In this document: in pieces, positions 48,151-60,960 of the stretch
How positions within the stretch are numbered: the first letter of the stretch is position 1
How the letters are laid out: each line of letters starts with the position of its first letter
Notes under the pieces: generated by a model
The model's database searches: none
The model's input: the letters and a program-made list of their open reading frames with translations, nothing else
What the model was told of the DNA's origin: nothing
Source of the DNA: Chrysophaeum taylorii
Taxonomy: Eukaryota > Sar > Pelagophyceae > Pelagomonadales > Pelagomonadaceae
DNA length: 64,000 nt
Reading direction: 5' to 3'
Assembly (NCBI GenBank): GCA_029834535.1
Contig: JAQMWT010000242.1
Coordinates: 26,390-90,389, forward strand
Translations under genes and position numbers: made by a program

Positions 48151-49424
48151 AGGTACCGGTTTAGGAGGCGAGGCCGTGCAGGCCGAATCGTCGTCGATTG
48201 GGTCGAAGACGACGCGCGGGGAGATCGTTGGAAGTAAGAGAGTGTCGTGGGTCGCGAAAGCCAGTTTGGTGTCGGTGGCGGCGAGGGTGAAGGACGCGTT
48301 TTCGAGAAGTCGACGGTGGTGGGGTGGGGTTTGGAGAGCGTAGCCTTGGTCTGAATCGAAGACGAAGCAGTGGTTCGAGTAGGAGCCGGTGAAGAGGTTC
48401 CCCGCGGCGGCGCTCGAACTTGTCAGAATTCTGTCCGAATCGTACAAATCTTAGAGTCAGGGTTTCAAATGGTCGTGGACGGGGACGGTCCAGGTGGGCT
48501 CTGGTAGCCCGGAGGTCCCAGCATCGAAGAGCGAAGTCTCGCGAGGACGCAGTGATCGGCGGCAAATTTCGCGTCGAGACCGAGACTACGATTTCTGAAA
48601 AGAAGCTCTCCGAGGTGGATCCGCCCAAAACGACGCACGGAGAGGGTCGTGCGGCGAGTCTGAGGTCAAAGAGGTTGACGGTCCCCTTGGAGCTCTCGCG
48701 TACATGAGCTGAAAGCAACGGTCGGGGGTGGAAGGTCGTCGAGGTGATGACCTCGGCGAGGTCCTCCATGTTTGGGGGTTTGAGGTCAATGATGTTGAAG
48801 GCGCGCGTCGGGATGTCGAGGTTCAGAGGTTGACCCGGAGATCGTCGGAGGACGCGAACGTCTCGCCGTCGGAACGAGCGAGATCGAGTTGACGTTGTAG
48901 GCGTGCGCGTTGCCGAAGACGCTTGAGGGGTCGTCGAGCTCGCTGCGCTTCTGGCGGTCCGCCGAATATGTCGCCGTTTCCCCGACGCGCCAGAGCTTGA
49001 TGGTCTTGTCGTTGGTCGTCAGGAGCAACGTCGCGGGCGACAGGCAGAACTTGACCTTGTTGATTTTCCTCGATCTCGAGCGACTTGAGGTAGTCGAACT
49101 CAGGATCGTGGCTCTGAAGGTCGTCACCTTGTCCATGCCCTTGAGCAACACGACGCGCCCCGACTTGTCGCCGACGGCGCAGGTCTCGCCGTCGGCGTCG
49201 AACTCGACGCACGTGATTTCGGCCTCGGCCGACACCGACGGCAGCCTCCGGTGTTCGACCGTCACGGTCGGGTCACCGTCGTCAGCATCGTCGTCGTCAG
49301 CGCCGTCAACATCTCCTTCGTTGTTCTGCGTCCCGATCGTGTCGTCGTCGTCGTTGTCGTTTGGGCCACACGCGATGCTTTTATTACCTGTTGTTTTTGG
49401 GACGACGGCGGCAGATGAAGACAA
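48150..49424 (-). pseudogene. PPP2R2: PP2A regulatory B55 subunit (WD40), frame-broken as sequenced
   Basis: B55/PR55 is the WD40 subunit that directs PP2A to substrates. On the minus strand, spread over at least three frames, are unmistakable B55 blocks: [111 protein letters not shown] and NLFTGSYSNHCFVFD. Conservation of each block with frame changes between them points to sequence errors rather than decay of such a central gene. The N-terminal start is unclear; the inverted-repeat left arm ends within the gene at 49,081. Confidence 0.88.
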
Positions 49425-50690
49425 AGCGCGCGTTACTGTTGTGGTGCCGCCGCGCCCCCAAAGGACCTCGAGGACTGCGGGAGGCGCTTCTGCGATGGTG
49501 GGACCGGGGCCACCGGTCCATGCTCTGGCACCGCGGGCCCGCTCGCCGACCGGTTCCAGTGGGCCTACAAGTCTGGTCTCGGAGGTGATGCTCCAGCAGA
49601 CCCAGGTCGACCGGGTGGTGCCGTACTACGGGTGGTTGGCCAAGTGGCCGACCGTCGACGCGCGCCGAGGCCTCCATCGACGAGGTCCGCGCCCTGTGGA
49701 CGGGTTGGGATACTATCGACGCGCGGCGTTCCTCGTCGAATTGGTGCCAAGCAGATCGTCGCGATGGACGCGCCCCAAAACGCGCGATGCCTGGCTCAAG
49801 GTCGGCGGCTTGTTCGTTGTTGTCATCAAATTTGTCGAGGTCAGGGCGTCGGGCCCTACACGGCCGCCGCGATCGCTTCGATATGCTTCGACGAACGCGT
49901 ACCCGTCGTCGACGGCAACGTCGTCCGCGTCCTCGCCTCGGCTCCGCGCCGTCGAAGAGGCAAACGAAAAATTGTGGTGGCGCCTCGCTGGCGAGATCGT
50001 CAACTGCCTGCGACCGTCCGGGCGACGCCAACCAGGCCTTGATGGAACTCGGGGCCACCGTCTGCACAGCGAACCCCTCTTGCGACGCGTGGGCCCTTCC
50101 GAGACGAGTTATCGCGACGGCGCCGATAATCCGGAGAGATATTATCCTTTCAAAAAGAGTAAAACCACCAAGCCTAAGCGCGTCCGCCTCCCTCGTGTGC
50201 GTGCTCCCAGCAGACCGCCGCCACCGTGCCGACGACCGAGACCTCTGGACCAACGGCGATTTGCCATCTTGCGCCGACCGGGACGATGCTCTCCTTTCAG
50301 GCCTCTGGCAGCTTCCCTCGCGGCTTCTCGAGACGACGACATCGACGCCGAGATCGATGCTGTACTCGAGGACCTTCTCCCGTCGGTTGGGGGTGGGGCT
50401 GCTACAACAACAACAACAACAACAGCGACGCGGTGCTGCGTCGCGCGCCTCACCGACGACAAACCTTCGCCCATTCCATCACGAACCGCCGCTACGACAT
50501 CCACGTCGCCTGGCTCGTCGTGGAACGCTGCCGCCACCACAAGTGGAACCACCTCCTCCTCCTCGCTCGAGTGGCGCGACGAGGGCCGGCCTCGCCGCCA
50601 GGGCGCCTCTCTATTCTCGCCAAGGCTCTCGGCAAGGCGCGCTCCTTCGCGCTCGCAGCACCCCCCGAAAAAGAAAGGGTTAGGGAACAA
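49415..50690 (+). pseudogene. MUTYH: A/G-specific adenine DNA glycosylase (MutY), frame-broken as sequenced
   Basis: MutY removes adenine mispaired with 8-oxoguanine. Family blocks appear in order but in changing frames. ATG at 49,415 with LREALLRWWDRGHRSMLWHR; then LVSEVMLQQTQVDRVVPYYG (catalytic Glu in SEVMLQQ); WLAKWPTV; GLGYYRRA; VGPYTAAAIASICFDERVPV followed by VDGNVVRVLA (catalytic Asp in VVDGN); ALMELGATVCTANPSCDAWA (first cysteines of the Fe-S loop); and a C-terminal NUDIX-like part with LLSGLWQLPSRLL and TFAHSITNRRYDIHVAWLVV. A CAA microsatellite interrupts at about 50,402. Motif conservation with frame breaks suggests uncorrected indels. Divergent from B55. Confidence 0.85.
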
Positions 50691-50704
50691 CATTTTGAGT
50701 TCTT

Positions 50705-51493
50705 ATGAGCATGATTCGCTGGTGGTGTGTTTTGGAGGCGTCGTGGGCCGGCATCGCGATCGCGCAGCGCGTCGCGTGGGGCGTGCTCGTGGAGGACGAC
50801 GGCGAGGCGTCCGGTGCGCTTCGCTGCCGGGGCGTCGTTGCGGGCGGCCGGGACCGTCGGGCTCTGGTCGCGCTGACGGGGCCCGGGGCGGCGACGCGCG
50901 CTGCTGGCCTCGAGCTCGCGGGGTGGGAGGTGGTTGTTTCGGAAGGCGTGGTGTTGGGAGCCGGTTCAGGCGATGCCATTGGAGCTCGCGTCAAGCTGAG
51001 TTCGACAAGGTGGTCATCGTAGAGACGTACACGATCGCGCTCGAGAACGTCGACGAGCTGTTCTCGCTTGTCCCAGGACGTGCGCGGCGCACGATGTCTC
51101 GCTCGACGCCCCCCTTCCGGCGCCGATCGTGGTGACCCCCGGAAAACGGCGACCCTCGACCACCTGAGTCGGTGCGATTTCTTCGATCCTCTCGATGGTG
51201 GCTCGAACGCGTCGAAAGTGCCACCGATTGCCTACGCGGTACTCAGCGTTTGGCTTGTGGCTCACTCTTGAACGCCGACCTGCGACGACCCCACGCGACT
51301 CGTCAGATACGCCAACCCACCGTCCTCCCGCCTGGCTCGCGAGACGGGGCTAGGCTTCGCGCACCTCGCGCTCGGCCCCACTGCGCCCTGGCACTGGTGG
51401 GCCGCCTCGCTTCTCCCGCTCGCGAGCCGCTGGCGCCGCGCGAGATTTGGCCCTCGAGACTATTTCGTTGGATACGGCCCACGAACGCTCATT
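50705..51493 (+). pseudogene. GT8 (glycogenin-like) glycosyltransferase fragment, frame-broken
   Basis: Pieces in three frames resemble GT8 enzymes. A Rossmann start (GRDRRALVALTGPGAATRAA, then GLELAGWEVVVSEG); FDKVVIVETYTIALENVDEL, where GT8 proteins have YDKVVYLDADTLVLxNIDEL, so the metal-binding DxD looks like ETYT here; APIVVTPGK; FFDPLDGGSNASKVPPIAYA; and a C-terminal TAPWHWWAASLLPLASRWRR. It runs into the inverted-repeat junction and its end is missing. Product and sugar are not determinable. Confidence 0.5.
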
Positions 51494-52432
51494 GCTCGAG
51501 ATCGAGGAAAAATCAACAAGGACGAGTTCTGCCTGTCGCCCGCGACGTTGCTCCTGACGACCAACGACACGACCATAAACTACTGGCGCGTCGGAAACGG
51601 CGCCATATTCAACGGACCGCCAGAAGCGCAGCGAGCTCGGGACGACCCTCAAGCGCACACGTCTTCGGCAACGCGCCGCCTACCACGTCAACTCGATCTC
51701 GCTCAATTCCGACGGCGAGACGTTTCGGTCCTCCGACGATCTCCGGGTCAACCTCTGGAACCTCGACGCATCTCGACGCGTCGCCTTCCAACATCAGTGC
51801 CCTCAAACCCCCAAACATGGAGGACCTCGCCGAGGTCATCACCTCGTTGACCTTCCACCCCGCACCGTTGCTTTCAGCTCATGTACGCGAGCTCCAAGGG
51901 GCCGTCAACCTCTTTGTCCTCGAGACTTGCCGCACGACCCTCTCCGTGCGTCGTTTTGGGCGGATCCACCTCGGAGAGCTTCTTTTTCGAAATCGTCGTC
52001 TCTCGGTCTCGGACGCGAAATTTACCGCCGATCACTGCGTCCTCGCGAGAGACCTCCCTCGCTCTTCGACGCTGGGACCTCCGGGCTACCAGAGAGCCCA
52101 CCTGGACGTCCCAGTCCACGGCCATGAACCCCGACTCCAGATTTGTACGATTCGGACGAATCTTCGACATGTTCGGGTGCGCCGCCGCGGAGAACCTCTT
52201 CTTCACCGGCTCCTACTCGAACCACTGCTTCGTCTTCGATTATAAGACCAAGGCCACGCTCTCAAACCCCACCCCACCACCGTCGACTTCGAAAAACGCG
52301 TCCTTCACCTCGCCGCCACCGACACCAAACGGCTTTCGCGACCCAAGACACTCTCTACTTCCAGATCTCCCCCGCGCGGCGTCTTCGGCACCAATCGACG
52401 ACGATTCGTACTGCCGGCCTCGCCACTCCTAA
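51494..52432 (+). pseudogene. B55 inverted copy, lacking the N-terminal part
   Basis: Mirrors 48,150-49,081. Recognisable [35 protein letters not shown] and TGSYSNHCFVFDYKTKA blocks in changing frames. The N-terminal WD40 repeats are absent because the arm starts inside the gene. Confidence 0.9.
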
Positions 52433-53159
52433 ACCGGTACCTGTCTTCATTCATTCAGTCCTCCTCGTTCATTCAATCTGGGAAGCGATACCACTCGTCA
52501 TCGACAACCTCCTCACGCATGGCTTGGCCTGGCATGAGGCACGTGGCGTGTCGCATATGGCATGGCACGGCCTGGCTCCCCGGATCCATAACCCCTCTTG
52601 TTGTTGTGCCATCGGCATCATCCTTATGTTTCGCCTCGCTGAACATGCTCGACGACTCCCCCCTTTTGGATACACCCATGCGCCGGTCAGCCACGACCCT
52701 ACATTTTTGCGCCAGGACCCTTCTCGTCTACCAGCCTTGCGAAAAACACCCCAGCTCGCGTCGCTGCCGCTATCGCCTCATGGCGGGCGCTGACTCACAA
52801 CGGCGTCTTATGCGTACGCGCCGTGCGACCGACTCTCGCTCCTCTCGGGCCCTTTATGCGTAATGCTACGACCGCCTCCTGGTGGCCAGGTAACTAAACC
52901 TAAACTAGCCGATGAATAACCTCTGATTTAGACACCGTAGTAACACACACGAAGCCATTTTTTAGGACAACAGGGACAATACGCTAGCAAGGGGGTGGAC
53001 GTCATGCTCTCATGTAGCCTGCTGCTGTCGAGCAAGCGCGGCGGCCAACTTTGGGAAAACTGGAGGGGAGGAGGAGCTCGGGGGAGCCGGTCATCGTCCT
53101 GATATTGATGATGATGATGATTTGGTGTGGTGAACTCCGACGCTCCTAGAAGAACCGTC
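52433..53159. other. Inverted copy of the WW-protein/B55 intergenic region
   Basis: Mirrors 47,426-48,150, including the CATATGGCATGGCACGG-type short repeats. No gene. Confidence 0.8.
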
Positions 53160-53877
53160 TTACTATACGGGCGCTCCCAGTGCGTCGTCGTCGTGTTGTG
53201 GTCGACGTAGTAGGCTCGGCCATCTGGCGCAACCTTTTTCCTCCCCAGCCCGGCGGAGGGGCCTAACCGACGTAGGCTGGACGGTGGACGCTGCTGAACG
53301 GGCGCGGCGACGGAAGGCGTCGCGACGCAACCTGCGAAGCACCGGGGCCGACGCACGTCGACGAGTCGGCACCGTGCAGAAAATAAGGTCCCTCCGGGAC
53401 GCCCTGAGGAATCGGACGTAGTAGTTGCGACCCTCGATCTCACCTCGATGAGGGCGGCGGCGCGCCCGCCGGGACGCGGCTGGAGCTGCACCATCCTGTT
53501 CGGCGCTAGCACGACGTCGGGGGCGGCTGCACGACGACGACCAGTGACGCCAACGATGATAGCCGGCGGCAGCGATTCGCCGCGATGACCGCGCCGCCGG
53601 CAGCACCCACGACGACGGCACCGGTCGACGAGACCCGGTCAGAACCCCCACGGCCCAGGCCCATGACCCCAACCTGGGCCCCACCCTGACCGGGAAAGCC
53701 GCGAGCCACCGAACCGTGCCCATGAAAACCGTGACCTGCGACCGAACTCAACTTCATAGGTGGCAGCGTTCGTCCGTCAAATAGCCACGTTCTTACAGTC
53801 GGGGATCTGAGGTGAAACGGCAGTCCACCAAACAACGTCACCCAAATGCGGGCGCAGTCAACACCTCCACGACCCAT
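53160..53877 (-). pseudogene. WW-domain protein inverted copy, frameshifted
   Basis: Mirrors 46,694-47,425. [20 protein letters not shown] is still readable, but the coding sequence changes frame several times and the first Trp of the WW domain is lost to an indel. Confidence 0.85.
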
Positions 53878-54229
53878 TCGCGTGTCTCCTTGCCGAACTT
53901 TCTTTCTTTCTTCTTTCTTTTTGTGGAGATTCTCAACGCGGTTTTTGGCGACAGGGTCCTGTTGTCGAGAATTAACACCCACCCCCTCTTATTATCGAGC
54001 GGTCGACCTTCAAAACCCACGCTCTCCCAGCTTGCTAATTCTCATCGACACGCAAACCCACCGCAGCGGGAAGCACTGAGTCTCTTCACGCCGGCGTACC
54101 TGCGCCCCCATGTCCACTGAGTCTCCCGCCCTGGTTACTCTTGCATTGCACCCCAATAGCACCAACCGCCTCTCTCGTCGCCACCACGCTCGGTCAGTTT
54201 TTACAAGCAGGAGTGCCTGGAGATTTATC

Positions 54230-55950
54230 TTCTTCAGAACTACTAATCGACAGATGTTTGTCTGAGCCCCTGTCTGTCGGCACGTTTGTCTTTAAACGAC
54301 ACCATCGATGATGATCGGGTGACGTTGCAGTGGCCGTACGACGGGTCCATGTTGCAGACTTGAAGCTCGAGATCAAAAGCATGCCGTTGGTTGTCAGGGA
54401 GTTGAAAACTCGACTGTAAAGAGCGAGGCGTCGTCTTCCGACCCAACCTAGTCGGCCGCAAGAATTAGACGCCTCGTTTCCGGGAAAAAGCCGCGGTCAT
54501 GCGCGCGTTCAATCGCGCATCGACAACATCGTTTCGACCGGGCGTGAATGCGCGCTGAACGAGCCGCCGCGGGTCCTCAACAGTCTGCGGGTCGCCGTAG
54601 ACGGCGGAGGATCACTGTAAGGCTCGCGGGCCTATCTGATGCGTACGTGAATCGAAGGAAAGCCCGCTTCTTGGGCCCTGCGAACAGCGGCTACGTAGCT
54701 GCAGCACCGTCGCCGGCCTCGCCTTTGCAATTGCCTTCAGTGAAGACAGCGCAGCGTGCCACGCTCTCCTTAAACATGCACAGAGCGCATCGCTGCGCGA
54801 ACCTGGGTGACAAGCGGCTGCGCCAGCCTCGCGAGGCAAAGGCAGCCCGACGTCGCCACAGCTACCGTGAGTGGGGGATCGCCAACGCATTAGGCCGGGC
54901 TCGCTGCGCCTCTGTTTACCCATGTCGCCGCCGCGGAGACCCCGCAGGCCGAACGATCCCAGCAGGAATCACCCTTCGTCGCACATACGTCCGGCGGCAG
55001 CATGCGTAGGACCACAGGCGGGGCCCGTCTACTTACCTGCCCCACGCCTCGGCGCTGACTTCGACTAGGTCCCGCGTACTTATCTCCGTAATCAGGCACA
55101 TCCCTCATGGCCCACGAACCCATCCACATCCTTCAGCTCCCCTCACCCCCCCTTAGCAGTCGAATTTAAAGACAGACAGACAGACAAACAAACTGTTTCC
55201 AATGTCAAACAAACAAACTAACGTCAAACTCTGTCGATTAGTAGTTCCACGAAGAAAAGACTGCTAACAGCGGGATATATCTTCAAGAAGGCTGCGACGA
55301 AGGGCTCGGTGGTTTGTCGACTTAGGGTAGCGATCAGGTAGGCGCGACGGTAAGGATCAGGTAGGCGCGAGCGTGCCAGATAGTGATCCTCCAAGCCGTC
55401 TACGGCTGACCTCGCAGACTATTTCCATGACGCCTCGCTCTTTACAGTAGAGTTTTCCAACTCCCTGACAACCAACGGCATGCTGACTTTGATCACGAGC
55501 TTAATGTCTTCGCAACCTCGGCCAGTCGTACGGCCACTGCAACGGCACCTCGATACATCATCGATCGTGTCGTTGTCACCGTGGGAAAACTCCCTCCAAC
55601 CTGTATCGGTTAAGGCCCGCCGACGGCACGCGCACTATAGGTGAACTTACTGGGACCCGTGAACTTACTGGGGTTGAGATTGGGACTAGGTGAACTGAGC
55701 GACCAGGTGAAACTGGGACCAGGTGGTACTGGGGTTTTTAGAGTAAAGGGTTTTAGAGTAAACTCAAGGTTGGCGGCGCGTGCGGATCAAAGCAGCTTAG
55801 ATTGGCGGAGGCGAGAGCGACGACTCAAAGGAGTTGGTGTGAGCTAGGTGAACTTACAGACCAGGTGAACTTAACGGGACGAGGTGAACTTACTGGGGTT
55901 AGGGTGGGAGTAGGTGAACTTACTGGCCTCCACTTGTCATAACTACTAAT
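54230..55950. mobile_element. Inverted copies of Helitron-derived repeats 8 and 9
   Basis: Mirrors 44,382-46,319 and is somewhat shorter (about 1,720 against 1,940 bp) because of dispersed deletions. Confidence 0.8.
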
Positions 55951-55994
55951 CGGGGATCTAGGCCTCAACGTCCCTTTCTTAATCCTCCCACTAA

Positions 55995-56390
55995 ATGCTC
56001 GACTCTGGCGGCGCTTTCAAAGATGTGGTTGTCGAGGAGAGAGGCGTACCAGTTCTTGTGGTGAAACGACCCCGCGGACGTCGAGGCCTGGCGTGCGGAG
56101 CGACGGACGAATTACCCGCGCAAGCGGGCCTCGTCGCGGACTCGAAGGTGACGAGGAGATCAAGAAGTGTCGCAAGTTTCTCCACACGGGCACCTGCACG
56201 CGGCCGAAGTGCATTACAGCCACAACGTCCCGGGACGTGCCGCTGTGTAACTACTTCCAGCGCGGCCGCTGACGTGCATGGTAATCGCTGTAGAACGCGC
56301 ATTTCGACCATCGAGGCCGCAGGCGGAAGTCCAGGCAGAGACGCACTTGCGGACCAAATCTTTCGGCACATTCTCGACCGGTGATCTAGC
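55995..56390 (+). pseudogene. CCCH/NUFIP1-like inverted copy, frameshifted
   Basis: Mirrors 43,919-44,323. MLDSGGAFKDVVVEE at the start is kept (one Gly fewer); the frame is then lost, so the second zinc finger is not in frame with the first. Confidence 0.88.
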
Positions 56391-56902
56391 TCGGCGTGGC
56401 CTTATTATGCCAACTTCTCGAAGAGGGCAGCAGGACGATCACTCTTCGAGGGGGGCGCTCCGGATCCCACGTGGCCGCAGTCCTATCTCACTAAAGTCGA
56501 GGGCAATCGGCATTGTTCAGGAGATAGTGCGGGTGATACGAAGCGCGTTTCTCATAAATCGGGATGGCATGACGGTCGATCGCCGACGACGGGGGTAACC
56601 GCGCGAGTGCTTTGTGAATGGCGTCGCAAACCTTAGAGAGTGACACGAGGCTCTGGACTGGACAAGCCAACCAACTGCCCAATCAAAACGCGGTTCTACT
56701 TTCGCTACTTTTTCCCCCTCTCCTGAGGGCCACTGGCCCCACCCCAGCGATCCCTCGCGAGCGTGTACTCCGGACACCGTTTCGCCTCGACCACGCGCCA
56801 ACCGCACGCGAGGATATTTATCTAGATTCCTCGTAGGGGTTCAGATACGCGAAAGGTTTACTCGAGAAGCCACTGCGGACACAGGTCAGCACCACGGAGA
56901 GT

Positions 56903-57233
56903 CTAGTCGTCTTCCTCTTCTTGTTCCTCTTCCTCTTCGACATCCTCCTCCGACTTGTCTTCCTGGTCTGCATACCCGTCCGCCTTTTGCAGTTCTTGGC
57001 GTACCGATGATTCGGAGGAACTTGGGATCCATCTGCACGTTGGAGTCAGACAAACAAGCTCGAAATACTGGCAGTCACGACAGCAAACGCGGCCCCTTGA
57101 GCGTGCTTGTACCGGAAGTTGGCACCTTGACGGATCGAGGCGCGTGCTCCCGCACAGTTTGTTGCGGCACTGTGGTTTTGCTGCGACGCGTCGGTAAGGA
57201 TTCCACACACCGACAAGCCGTACCTTCAGATCG
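56903..57233 (-). pseudogene. eL29 inverted copy, start codon and frame lost
   Basis: Mirrors 43,076-43,412. Bases around the start have become ATCTGAAG instead of ATGGTGAAG, and both the basic exon and the MDPKFLRNQ exon carry indels. Confidence 0.88.
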
Positions 57234-57364
57234 CCAATCACCCACTAGGAGTCGCGCGCTTTGTGTTGGTCTTTAGCGACTCGCTTGCAGCCGTCCACGG
57301 TCCGTTGAGGAATCGGATGGTTAAGGATTGGGGGGCACGACAGAAAGCATCATCGCTGGGATAG

Positions 57365-60300
57365 TTACAAACAAAGCAGGCAAAGTTCACCTAGTCCCAC
57401 TCTCGCAGCGGTTCACCTGGTCCCAATCTCTAACCCCAGCAAATTCGGTGTAAACCCCCTTCTCTGGCGATAAGTTCGGCGTAAACCTACACCCACTCTC
57501 CTTTGAGCTCGTCGCTCTCACCCCCGTCAATCAAGGCACTTTGATCGTTAGTTCAATATCTTGGATAGTTACAAACAAGTGCAGGCCAGTAAGTCCATGC
57601 CTGGTCCCCCAATCTCTAACTTAGTAAGTTCACCTAGTCCCAATCTCTAGCACAAATTCTGCGATAAACCCAATCTCTAACCCCAGTAAGTTCGGCGTAA
57701 ACCTACTCCCCACTCTCCTTTGAGCTCGTCGCTCTCACGCCATAATCTAAGGTGCTTTGATCCGCACACGCCGCTAAGCTTTGAGTTTACTCTAAAAGCC
57801 CCAGTAAGTTCACACTTGGTCTCAGTAAGTTCACCTGGTCTCTAAGTTCACCTAGTCCCAATCTCTAACCCCAGTAAGTTCACCTGGTTCCAGTAAGTTC
57901 ACCTGGTTCCTGTAAGTTTACCTGCCTGCAGACCTGGTCCCAGTAAGCCCACCTATAGTGCGGTGTAGACCCAGGAGTTTATCGGTATTACGCAGCACGG
58001 TGGGGGTAGAGATTGGAGTCGTCGACTTAGAGAGTTTATCCTCGGGGTTGCCGATCGACAGAGACCACGTAGCAGCTGGACGTGGCAGAGAAGACGGGCT
58101 TGGGCAAGGGACGCCGACCTCGCGGTCGGTGACAATATGATTGATCGTTTGGCGTCGGCAACGCCGGACTACAGATTGGGCCTCGACACGACACGATCGA
58201 TCGTAACATCTGAGCACCGTTGCAGTGGCCGTGCGACGATTCGAGTTGCGAAGACCTAAAGCTCGCGCTCAAGTCAGCATCCGTTGGTTGTCAGGGAGTC
58301 GAAAACTCGACTGTAAAGAGCGAGGCGTCGTTCCGACCCAACGTAGTCGGCCGAAAGAACTCCGACGCCTCGTCTCCGGGAAAAAGGCCGCGGTCATGCG
58401 CGCGGCGTTGTCAGCATCGACAACATCGTTTCGACGGGGCGTGAGAATGGCGCGCTGAAAGAGCCGCCGCGGGTCGTGGAAATAGTCTGCGAGGTCGCCG
58501 TAGACGGCGGAGGATCACTGTCTGGCTCGCGGGCCAACCTTATCCTTACCCTAAATCGAGGGACAATCCCTCATACCCCACAAACCCACCCACATCCTTC
58601 ATGCTCCCCACACACACCCCCCTCTTAGCAGTCGACATTTAAAGATAAACAGACAAACATCTGTGGATTAGTAGTTAGGAAATGTCGACTGTCTGAAAAG
58701 CAGACGAACCAATGAAACTGAAGGATGTGAGGTGAACTGTGAACATGAATGTACTGGACGGGCGGAAGTCTGTCTGTTTGTCTTTAAGTGTCGACTGCTA
58801 AGAGGGGTGTGTGTGGGGAGCATGAAGGATGTGGGTGGGTTTGTGGGGTATGAGGGATGTGCCTGACGGGCGGAGATAAGTACGCGGGACCTAGTCGGGG
58901 TCATCGCCGAAGACGTGGGAGCAGGCGAAGGGGACGGAGCCGCCCGTGGGTCGTACATGCTGCCGCCGGACGTATGTGCGACGAAGGGTGACGTCCTGCT
59001 GTTTGTTTGTTTGTCCCTCGATTTAGGGCAAGGATCAGGTTGGCCCGCGAGCCAGACGGTGATCCTCCAAGCCGTCTACGGCGACCTCGCGAACTATTTC
59101 CACGACCCGCGGCGGCTCTTTCAGCGCGCCATTCTCACCGCCCCGTCGAAACGATGTTATCGATGCTGAGAACGCCGCGCGCATGACCGCGGCCTTTTTT
59201 CCCGGAGACGAGGCGTCGGAGTTCTTTTCGGCCGACTAGGTTGGGTCGGAAGCCGACGCCTCGCTCTTTACAGTCGAGTTTTGAACTCCTGACAACCAAC
59301 GGCATGCTGACTTTTATCGCGAGCTTAAAGTCTTCGCAACCTCGACCCGTCGCACGGCCACTGCAACGGTACCAGATACATGATCGATCGTGTCGTGTCA
59401 CCGAGGCTCCTCCAACCTGTACCCCTTAAGGCCCGCCTACGCCAAACGATCAACAGAGCCAGGGCCGAAGCCGACGCCTCGCTCTTTACAGTCGAGTTTT
59501 GAACTCCTGACAACCAACGGCATGCTGACTTTGATCGCGAGCTTAAAGTCTTCGCAACCTCGACCCGTCGCAGGGCCACTGCAACGGTACCAGATACCAT
59601 GATCGATCGTGTCGTGTCACCGAGGCTCCTGCAACCTGTACCCACTTAAGGCCCGCCGCCAAACGATCAACAAGAGCCAGGACCAGACGCCTTGCGAAAC
59701 CAACGTCCTCTTGCCCACAAGCCCGTCTTCTGTCACGTCAGCTCTACGTGGCTCTCTGTCGATCGGCAGCCCGAGAATATGCTCCTCTGAGTCGACGACT
59801 CCACCCTACCCCACACGTGCTGCAATACCAATAAGCCCCCTCCCGGCGTCTACGCGCACTGTGAGTTAACACTGGGACCAGGTGAACTTACTGGGGTTTG
59901 AGATTGGGACTAGGACCTAGTCCCTAAGGTGATTATAGTGACCAGATGAACTTACAGGACCAGGTAGCTTACTGGGGGTTTAGAGTAAACTCAGGGTTGG
60001 CGGCGCAGGCGGATCAAAAGCAGCTTGGATTGGGGGGTGAGGCGACGAGCTCAAAGGGTGTGCGTGAGCACGGTGGGTTTACATGAACTTACTGATGTTA
60101 GTGGTTTGGACTAGGTGAACTTACTGACCAGGTGAACTTACTGGGACCAGGTGAACTTACTGGGGTTTCTAACTACTAATCGACAGATGTTTCTTTGTTT
60201 GTTTGTCTTTAAATGCCGACTGCTAAGAGGGGTGTGTATTGTGGGAGCATGAAGGATGTTTGTTTGTTTGTCTTTAAATGTCGACTGCGAAGAGGGGGTG

Positions 60301-60390
60301 TGTGTGGGGGGCATGAAGGATGTGGGTGCCAGGTTTGTGGGGTAGGAGGGATGTGCTGACGGGCGGAAATAAGTACGCCGGAATCCTAAA
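57365..60390. mobile_element. Inverted copies of Helitron-derived repeats 6 and 7
   Basis: Mirrors 39,880-42,955, including the array duplication (57,365-57,600), the head-to-head junction near 58,680 and the internal helicase-fragment duplication (59,290-59,640). Confidence 0.8.
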
Positions 60391-60639
60391 GGTTCCGTTG
60401 CACGCAGTCGGGAGCCCTGTCAGATCGACTTTGGCTGAGCTCGCGCTGCTCAGCACCAAGTCGCTCACGTCGACGAGCGACTTTGAGGCCTCCTCGGCCC
60501 GTCGCGCAAGCCCCACTCGAGAAGCGACCGACGGGGCGATCACCCTAAACCAACTGTCGGCTGCCAGGATCGCCACGCATGCGAGCCACCGCAACTCACG
60601 ACGTCTCGCTCGACACCATCCGCCACGCTCGTCGCCCAT
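60390..60639 (-). pseudogene. Inverted copy of the truncated plastid-targeted gene
   Basis: Mirrors 39,608-39,868. MGDERGGWCRARRRELRWLA is intact; small deletions then alter the signal and transit region (ILAADSWFRVIAP). Confidence 0.85.
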
Positions 60640-60779
60640 CGTCCTGGGTCAAGCGACCTCGGAATTTGAGGGACGGCGCCAAAAGCCCCGTATTTTGCAC
60701 GGTGTCCGGCAGGTCATATAATCAGTTCGTCAAAGACCACCAGAACGGACCAATCTCGGCACAAGCGCCGGGGGAAAGG

Positions 60780-60960
60780 GCGTGACGACGAAGACGACGA
60801 CGACTACAAAAAGACCCATCGTTACACGAGACCGTCAAGCTCTACCGTTGGATGCTGGAGGGCTGGTACTCGTTGTACAAGATCGAAAATTCCGGAAGGC
60901 GCAGACGCGCCGCGAGGTGAAGGACTGGGAGGATCGGTGGGTGATTCGAACCCACCGCGG
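60780..60960 (+). pseudogene. Inverted copy of the uncharacterised coding fragment at 39,300-39,480
   Basis: Mirrors the left copy with indels; the LYRWMLEGWYSLYK block is still readable. Confidence 0.6.

Larger units (their letters stand above)
49082..51493. other. Loop (spacer) of the giant inverted repeat, 2,412 bp
   Basis: The only sequence between the arms. It contains the B55 N-terminal part, MutY and a GT8-like gene, each present once. The right junction (51,494) switches from the GT8-like gene to B55 in the opposite orientation at a shared GCTCGAG. Confidence 0.9.

Noticed and set aside
48910-51135. A 741-codon plus-strand open frame
   Set aside because: It is a chance chain: antisense to B55, then one of several MutY frames, then a GT8 frame. 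No single domain runs through it.
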